A stretch of 64,000 bases of DNA from Metellina segmentata. Its lineage: Eukaryota > Arthropoda > Arachnida > Araneae > Tetragnathidae. The translations under genes and the position numbers were made by a program. Below are positions 55,550 through 64,000 of this stretch, piece after piece (position 1 is the stretch's first letter; the number at the start of each line of letters is the position of its first letter). Location of the stretch: NCBI GenBank assembly GCA_947359465.1, contig OX375872.1:8812137-8876136 (forward strand). Direction: 5' to 3'. The notes beneath the pieces were generated by a model. The model was not told the origin of the DNA. It saw nothing but the letters and a program-made list of their open reading frames with translations, and made no database searches.

Positions 55550-55858
55550 TAGGTAGTCAACTAACGCCAAATAGAGCAACACAACGGGCTATTGATCACG
55601 GTCCGGAATCAATTCTGAATGGAAAGATCCAAGGACAACGTAATTTTCGAACCATGGTCATATGACCAGAACAACACCTGAGCTGGCACTTCGCTCCCCA
55701 TACTTGCACACCACGCCTACGTGAGGAAATTTGAAGCCACTGCAGACTTAACGTGCCTCAGCCCCCGTGAGCACGACAGCCTTTGGCTGAACCTAGTTTC
55801 GAACTCGCAACCCTCCGGTTGTTAACCCGCCTTTTTCCAACCGGGCTACCGCGACCCT
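55550..55858 (-). repeat. SINE-B, near full length
   Basis: Reverse copy with complete head: GCGGTAGCCCGGTTGGAAAA on the minus strand (A box) and B box GAGTTCGAAACT. Body is standard. Its head-proximal part includes a CGTGCTCACGGGGGCTGAGG stretch where family A has GTAGAGGCGGCTGGTGCACC. Confidence 0.85.
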
Positions 55859-56194
55859 GACCTACAGATCGGATCCACGTCTGGAAGTGTCTTTTCCAAA
55901 GTTCCATCTTCATCGTCTCTCAGTCATTCACTCCTGTTCAAGGAGCGTGAGTTTTGAACCACAATCTTCACTCTTGTGAAACACATCAATATATAAATTT
56001 TACATGGTTTCATCAATCATTTCCCAGAGAAAAAAGCAGTTCATGATTTAACAAAGCGAGCTTTCCTTTCTGTGCATCATCAGACTGAAATAAACGGACC
56101 TAGTCTCCGAGAATATGGCTATCGTCCATCATGTAGGTATCGAGGCTAATTTATGATTTACTTCTGATAGTTGAACTTGCTCATCACTTTAGGC

Positions 56195-56370
56195 TCTTCT
56201 AGTGGTTGTCTCGAAGAGATGTCTAGTCATTAGAAAACTGACCAGATTTTGATGGACGAGATATCTCGTCATTAGAAGAAAACGGGACACTTTTGGATCT
56301 GGTCATCGAATCAAAATTGGTCAGATTTAGATGGATGAGGTACCTCATTAAACTACTTGAAAGGTTAATG
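56195..56370. repeat. DEG-repeat array with exact palindrome
   Basis: GTGGTTGTCTCGAAGAGATG opens the block. At 56263-56278 GACGAGATATCTCGTC is exact, preceded by CCAGATTTTGATG and followed by ATTAG. The block closes with GGATGAGGTACCTCATTAAA and CTACTTGAAAGGTTAA. Confidence 0.75.
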
Positions 56371-56958
56371 CTTTATAACCGGACCAATTTTGCGAATTTT
56401 GACTTGAAGTTTGGAACACACGTTCTTAAAACTCTCAAAAATAAAATGAGGCGAGAGTTAAGCAAGAATTATTCATTACCAATTATTTTAACTCGGTTTT
56501 TATGCAATTAATATGTTCCATGTGCTCGTGTGTATTAATCTGCTTAATCTGTTTTTGTGATCGCAGTGATCTTTTAATACATTGCATTTGAGGTATTGAT
56601 ACAAAGCTTTCTTCTAATAGCACCAGAAGAGAAGTCTACCTTTTGTGCCATACAAGAATCGATGTGGGGATTAAGTATTACTTTTATTTTAGATACAGCT
56701 CCGGTAATTATGATAAAATTGATAGAAAAATCGTTAGTGAGCTTTCTTGATAGGGAAAAAATCTTTTAATAACAGAAAAAATAAATATTTATAAAGCCTA
56801 ACGTTTCGTAAATAAGATGAAAACGGACTTACAATATTCTGTTTACCTTCAAAACGACATTTTCACCCAAATTGCACATTTTCAAATTTTAAAGATTATA
56901 CTACAACTCTTAGCTCTTCAAATAATTTCAAATTTTACTTCTACGCCCATTTAGATAT
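56371..56958. other. AT-rich sequence, no gene recognised
   Basis: Nothing supported by motif or structure. Confidence 0.45.
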
Positions 56959-59264
<2,306 letters not shown>

Positions 59265-59565
59265 AGGCCCGGTTCGAAGAGTAACGGATTAGCAGCTGGA
59301 GGGTTGCGAGTTCGAATCCATCCCAAAACTGTCGTGTTCAAAGGAGGCTAAAACACGTTAAACTTGTTCAAATGTCCTCTCGTTGGCGTGGTGTGAAAGT
59401 TTGGAGAGTGGGGTGCCAGCTCAGGTGTTGCCTCGTCATGAAACCATAGTTCAAAATTCCAAAGTGTTGTCCTCGAATCTTTCACTTGGAGGATTGATCC
59501 TGGACGGTCACCAATAGCCCGTTGTGTTTCTCCAGTATGATGTCAATTAAAGTACCATAACTATA
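59265..59565 (+). repeat. SINE-B full copy
   Basis: GGCCCGGTTCGAAGAGTAAC (A-box region with an insertion), GATTAGCAGCTGGAGGGTTG, B box GAGTTCGAATCC. The body follows to GTATGATGTCAATTAAAGTA. Copy is about 300 bp. Confidence 0.85.
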
Positions 59566-59689
59566 TCAATGAATTTAAGAAAATTGAATTGATTATAAAA
59601 CTGTTTTTTTAAGAACTCTATTTAAAAAGCATATTAATTGAAGGTAATGTTATCAACTTTAGACTGAACGACCAGTTTGTAGGTAGCTA

Positions 59690-59805
59690 GAAAATTAACT
59701 GACGTCGCAAATCAATAGGCACGTTTCGGGATCAATCCCCTAGGGAAAGATCCGAGGATAACACCACGTAAATTTGAATCCCGTTCAGATGACACTTAAA
59801 GAATG
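59690..59805 (-). repeat. SINE-B 3' half
   Basis: TTAACTGACGTCGCAAATCA, GGATCAATCCCCTAGGGAAA, CCACGTAAATTTGAATCCCG: reverse body lacking the head. Confidence 0.65.
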
Positions 59806-59819
59806 CTCTCCTCAAACAT

Positions 59820-60400
59820 TATGTCCTTGTCAAATGTTTTTAAAGATCTTGATGAACGAAATATGGCGTCATAAGAATAAAATTGACCAGATCTTGATCT
59901 TGCCATCATAAGAAAATCGGCCATATCTTGGTGACATCATTTGAAAATTGGACCGATCTTGATGGACGAGGTAACTTGTCAAAACCACTTGGTTTAAACT
60001 AATAAATCGATTGAAACATTTACTTGATTATGCTAAAAACATTTAACCCTAGTGGTGATTGTCTCGCCACGACATCTCGTCATTAATAAAACTAACCACA
60101 TCTTGATGGACGTGATATCAAGTCAAAACCACTTGGAGCGTCAACTTTTTAATGAATTAAAAAAATTTGTTGATTATGACCAACTGCTTAACCCTCTTTG
60201 TATCCAGTTATTAGCAAAACCGTCCAGATCTTGATGGACGAAATATCCTCGTCATTAGAATAAAGCTGATCTCATCCAGAAATGAAAAAATCTTCATTCG
60301 GAATTCAACAGGCATTCTTTATGACGTCTGGTCATTAATAAAACGTGTCAGCTCCTGATAGATATCGTCGAAACCATTTGGAGGGCTTACAATTCAATAA
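59820..60400. repeat. DEG-repeat array (two blocks)
   Basis: Units at 59835 (GATCTTGATGAACGAAATAT), 59950, 60095 (ATCTTGATGGACGTGATATC), 60225 (AGATCTTGATGGACGAAATA). Two closing phrases, CCACTTGGTTTAAACTAATA and CCACTTGGAGCGTCAACTTT, separate blocks. GTGATTGTCTCGCCACGACATC opens the second block, as at 48180 and 56200. Confidence 0.7.
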
Positions 60401-60413
60401 GTGGAAAGTCACG

Positions 60414-60720
60414 TCAGGTAGGTAATTTTGGTTTGTTTAAAATTATCATTTCACTGGAGCAACACAATGGGCTATTGGTGACGGTCCAGGATCAAATCCA
60501 AAGGATCCAAGGACAACATCACGTCATTTTATACCATGATCAGATGACGAGGTCACACCTGAGCCCTACTCTCCAGTCTTCCATACAACGCCAACGTGAG
60601 GATATTTGAGAAAACGACAGATTTAACGTCCACCAGCCTTCTTTGTATGCGACGGTCTTTGGTTGAATTCGAACTCGCAACCCTCCGGTTGCTAATCTGT
60701 TACTTTTCTAACCGGGCCTA
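60414..60720 (-). repeat. SINE-B full copy
   Basis: Reverse copy with head CCCGGTTAGAAAAGTAACAG, AACCGGAGGGTTGCGAGTTC and B box GAGTTCGAATTC on the minus strand; body complete. The tail side reads GTAGGTAATTTTGG, suggesting the (TTACCTACC)-like tail of family B. Confidence 0.85.
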
Positions 60721-61499
60721 AACACGTCAGACAAAGCAATTATGTGCGAAATCCGCTAGCTCCAATTGATTCGTCATTAAAATTCCTTGCCTTTTTGTGT
60801 GAAAGGAAAATCACTCTCTGACCTTGTTTTCTTTCAAAATAAAGCAATTATCCAGTACAGGGCATCCGGCAACAATGCCCGTGGACGAGGAAGTCCCCAC
60901 AAGCCTACAATAATTAACTTCCAGTTCAGGCGACCTTCCTTTATTTGCAGCATCAGGAGAAGGTTACTCCAGGGAATCCAGCTATCAATAATCCGAGCAT
61001 CAGAGCTATGCTTATTTGTTTGAGAAAAGACATCATGGAGGCCCAAATAATTGAAACGGCGATCCTATCAGACTTGTTCACTTTAGTTTTCGAAAACGAT
61101 TGTATCGTATAATGGAGGATGCCCCTCCAGAAACGGGGACGCGGGAATAAAATGAACAATGAAGATGGAAGAATTGGATATTCTGGAAGTTCTTTCGGGT
61201 AGACAGATCATAATTTAAAAATGCCCGATTGTTTTCTTTCGTGATCGGTTGTGAATGAGGGGGATAGGGTATGTGTTTGAATCCTCCAGCTAGAAATAAA
61301 TTGTTGTTGTCCGCGTTAAATGTTTTTAGAGATAGATTTTATCCTTTAACATGCCTTAGATTCAATCCTCTGAGCGAATAGTGTTGTTACTTTTCCCCAC
61401 AACACCTTTAAAGTCTAAATAATCACACCCATTGGTTGGATGAACGGAGGATTCTTTTAAATTTTAATGATAGTTTATAGGTCTCTCTCTTCTTTTTGG
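60721..61499. other. Low-repeat region without recognised gene
   Basis: 60780-61200 has balanced composition and overlapping small frames on both strands, none with a domain or a splice-site pair that I trust. Confidence 0.35.
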
Positions 61500-62220
61500 T
61501 AAATCTTTTAACTTTTGAAAATATATTGGTATGGGGAATGGAATTCTTTGCACAGATTATATTGGTCCTTCAATTAGAAAAGAATCCTTCCTTTGCAATA
61601 TAATCCTTTCTAATGATTCTATTGGTCTATTCTGCACACTAGTATCATTCAGAAAGATGTTATTGCTCCTTTTCTTTGATTAGAATTGTTTGGAACGATT
61701 CATTTCTTCTCGTTTGTAAAAAAATCTTTGAAAAGATTCATTTCTTCTCGTTTGGAAAAAAATCTTTGGAAAGATTCTACTGCTCCTTTCATTAGAATAC
61801 AATCATTTGGAAAGATTATATTAGTCAAGAAGGTAAAAAATGGTTAGATGGGAAGACTGCAGATTGCAAGGTGGAATTATGCTATCCCTCAGAGGGTTGA
61901 ATATAAAATAGCCATCAACGGTATCCCTTTCCTAATCTAGCCATTCATTACAGTCACGAGTTAAATATTTTATCTCCCATCTGTACATATCTTTCTAGAG
62001 AATACTGTGGTTCTCTTTAACGTTTATAAAGTTTCTATTGGTCTTTTCCTGGAAATATAATTTTTTGTAACAATTTTATTGCTTAATTGAGTAGTCCTGT
62101 AGAACGATTCTATTGATACTTTTCTTGAAATCGATTTATTTGGTGCAATTCTATTGCCCTTTTTCTTGGAATACAATCCATTGGAAAATTCTGTTGCTGG
62201 TTTCCTTGTAATAAATCGGT
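61500..62220. repeat. FR-repeat arrays, reverse orientation
   Basis: Two stretches (about 61540-61830 and 61990-62220) of complement units such as TTTGGAAAGATTCTACTGCT and CCTTTCATTAGAATACAATC. The unit at 61730-61755 is duplicated almost exactly (AAAAAAATCTTTGRAAAGATTC TRCTTC type). Confidence 0.75.
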
Positions 62221-62224
62221 CAGA

Positions 62225-62345
62225 TGTTTAAACGCGCGTTTTCGTTAAGATCTGACCAATTTTGCAGTTCTTGCCAGCCAATTTTGAAATCTAGTCAGTT
62301 TCCTTCAAATGACCAAGAAATCTAATCCATCAAGATATATGCAGT
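62225..62345. repeat. DEG-repeat fragment
   Basis: ATCTGACCAATTTTGCAGTT and AATCTAATCCATCAAGATAT are complement-strand pieces of the DEG unit next to an FR array. The palindrome itself is eroded. Confidence 0.45.
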
Positions 62346-62354
62346 TTCGTTAAT

Positions 62355-62650
62355 GAGGGGCCGCTGTAGCTCAGTTAGAAGAGCAACGAATTAAACTGTC
62401 GTGTACACGGGGGCTGGTGCACGCTAAAACTGTCATGTCCTCAAATGTCCTCACATTCGTGAGACGTGGAAGTTTGGTGAGTGGGGTGTCAACTCAGGTG
62501 TCGTTCTCGTCATCTGACCGTGATTCAAAATTACGAGGCGTTGCTCTTGTATCTTTTCCTCTGGGATTGAACCCCTCTCCAAAAGCCCACTGTGTTGCTC
62601 CAGTGACTACCATCTTTGTTAATGGCGATATACTGCGCCAAGACACCCAC
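62355..62650 (+). repeat. SINE-B, head partly deleted
   Basis: Head GGCCGCTGTAGCTCAGTTAG with AAGAGCAACGAATTA is the clearest tRNA D-arm of family B. The B-box region is deleted. The body follows to GTTGCTCCAGTGACTACCAT. Confidence 0.8.
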
Positions 62651-62694
62651 CATTAGGGTTAACGACGAGAACTGTAGGTGTAGGATGTTAATCG

Positions 62695-63050
62695 GAAGTT
62701 AATTAATGTCGCACTGGAGCAACACAATGGGGTATCGCTGACGGGATCAAACTGCAAGGGAAAGATCTGAGGACAATACCGTGTAATATTGAACAATGGT
62801 CAAAAGACGAGGTCAACGGCTGAGCTAGCTCCCCCACTCTATAAATTCTACGCCACGCCAACGTGAGGACATTTGAGGTCACGCCAATGTGAGGACTTTC
62901 GAGGCAACGCCAACGTGAGGACATTTGATGCCACGACAGATTAATGCGCACCTGTCCTCACGTACACCACGTTCTTTGGTTGGACCGAGTTTCAACTCGC
63001 AACGCTTCGATTGCTAATCTGGTGCTCTTCCAACCAGGCTACCGATGCCC
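62695..63050 (-). repeat. SINE-B with internal triplication
   Basis: Reverse copy whose segment ACGCCAACGTGAGGACATTT occurs three times in tandem (about 62852-62935, unit ~29 bp). The head is CCTGGTTGGAAGAGCACCAG on the minus strand, B box GAGTTGAAACTC degenerate. The extra units lengthen it to about 355 bp. Confidence 0.85.
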
Positions 63051-64000
63051 AGGTTTTACATGAATACGTCTCGTAAGCATGTTGTATTTATTTGGGTGTA
63101 GTAAATGAAAGGGGAAGACTAATTCAGTGTTTAGCGAAAGCTGCTCGTCCTGAGAGTGCTTTCGATGACGATATGAGTCAAAATTTAAAATGTTTCAACT
63201 GGGCGATCCAATCGTTTGCAACCAACACCTTATTCTCTTTTATCTTTGAGGTTTTAAACAGACAGATCTCCTAGCTTAGCTCCCGTTTTAGATCAGCATA
63301 TCATCCCGCAGAATGGAGCTATACCAATTCGAAGTTTGCTCAGCGGAAAGCCCCCTAATGCCCCACTTATAGCCGCAAGCCAACTCAAGGTCACTACCAT
63401 GTCTTTGTTGCCTCAGCTATCGAATGGAGCCCTTTGTGTTGCTCCTGTGCGATGTGAATTGAATTACCTACCTTATACAAGGAATGTAGGAGTGGATGAG
63501 CAATAGTAGCCTTTGGATGGGGAACTATTAGTTACGAGACTATTCTACTTTCGTCGGCAGGGTGGAACCGAACATTCATATGACTAATCAACGGGACGGG
63601 AGAAGATCCATACACTCATCACCACCATATACAGTGGTAGATTTTGGCGATTTGACCACTTTTGTCGCTATTCTATAGAAATGTGGATTCCCACACCTCC
63701 TCTGTCATAAGACGTTATATCGCCAAACGAGGTGATAAGGTGCAAAATCGCCCATTCAAATCAATTTAGAGCATTGACGTAAGAACTAGTCGACATGTTG
63801 GCGACACTTTTTCAAGTTCTCTCAGTAGCAATGTTTACTTATATTTCTATTCTACTTACATTGTCTGGAACCTACCTACCGAATGACACTAGATAGATTG
63901 GTTTGGTACGCGTTAATAATATATGTACACATTTATATACCGTGCCGTTAATATAGATATTTTAAAATGCCCATTTGTTTAGTAACGCTCACATTTTCGT
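63051..64000. other. No recognised gene; SINE fragment
   Basis: A forward SINE-B end (CCTTTGTGTTGCTCCTGTGC, GATGTGAATTGAATTACC) lies at about 63395-63475. The 60-codon frame at 63092 has no recognised domain. The right edge is AT-rich. Confidence 0.4.

Overview
This window is eukaryotic, AT-rich nuclear DNA and is almost entirely repetitive. No bacterial-type gene organisation is present. The one intact transposase (Tc1-like, 25.6-26.7 kb) belongs to a lineage I associate with orb-weaver spider genomes. Together with the very long, transposon-filled non-coding stretches this suggests a spider (Araneae) or close chelicerate; that identification is an inference from memory, not a search result.

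Host genes are scarce. The best candidate is a first coding exon on the minus strand at 10984-11296. It encodes a PCNA-binding (PIP) motif at the extreme N-terminus followed by a Ser/Thr/Lys-rich tail and ends in a good splice donor, as in MSH6. A phase-compatible 38-nt acidic micro-exon at 3007-3044 could be its next exon. Two other exon-like reading frames (3665-3850 plus, 15590-15850 minus) are weak.

Layout. 0.6-1.0 kb: Harbinger-like MITE. 1.7-2.9 kb: a direct-repeat pair and a mariner remnant. 4.2-4.8 kb: Merlin remnant. 8.7-9.9 kb: hAT-type non-autonomous element. 10.7-15.5 kb: dense nest of tRNA-derived SINEs around a Mutator-like element. 17.5-22 kb: two Mutator-like insertions inside one arm of an inverted repeat that brackets a 2.2-kb array of ~175-bp monomers. 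22.2-23.7 kb: hAT transposase pseudogene. 23.9-24.5 kb: hAT MITE. 25.5-26.9 kb: Tc1 element with terminal repeats and intact transposase. 29.2-30.2 kb: Copia fragment. 30.3-30.5 kb: a third SINE family. 32.6-39.9 kb: a complete LTR element. 40.5-43.4 kb: SINEs and a mariner remnant. 45-46.5 kb: inverted-repeat element. 47.9-62.3 kb: recurring arrays of two hairpin-forming short repeats, mixed with SINEs and hAT debris.

The most interesting item is the LTR element at 32572-39943. Its reverse transcriptase and RNase H are Ty3/gypsy-like, but integrase lies upstream of them (gag-PR-IN-RT-RH), an order typical of Ty1/copia. This matches the unusual Gmr1-type arrangement known mainly from deuterostomes. 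The copy has near-identical 346-bp LTRs, a recognisable primer-binding site and polypurine tract, many coding lesions, and a 539-bp hAT-type element inserted in RNase H with a perfect 8-bp target duplication.

A second theme is modularity of small elements: one SINE body is joined to two different tRNA-like heads, a tRNA-Arg-like module sits inside three Mutator-like elements, and one Mutator-like core carries two different sets of termini.
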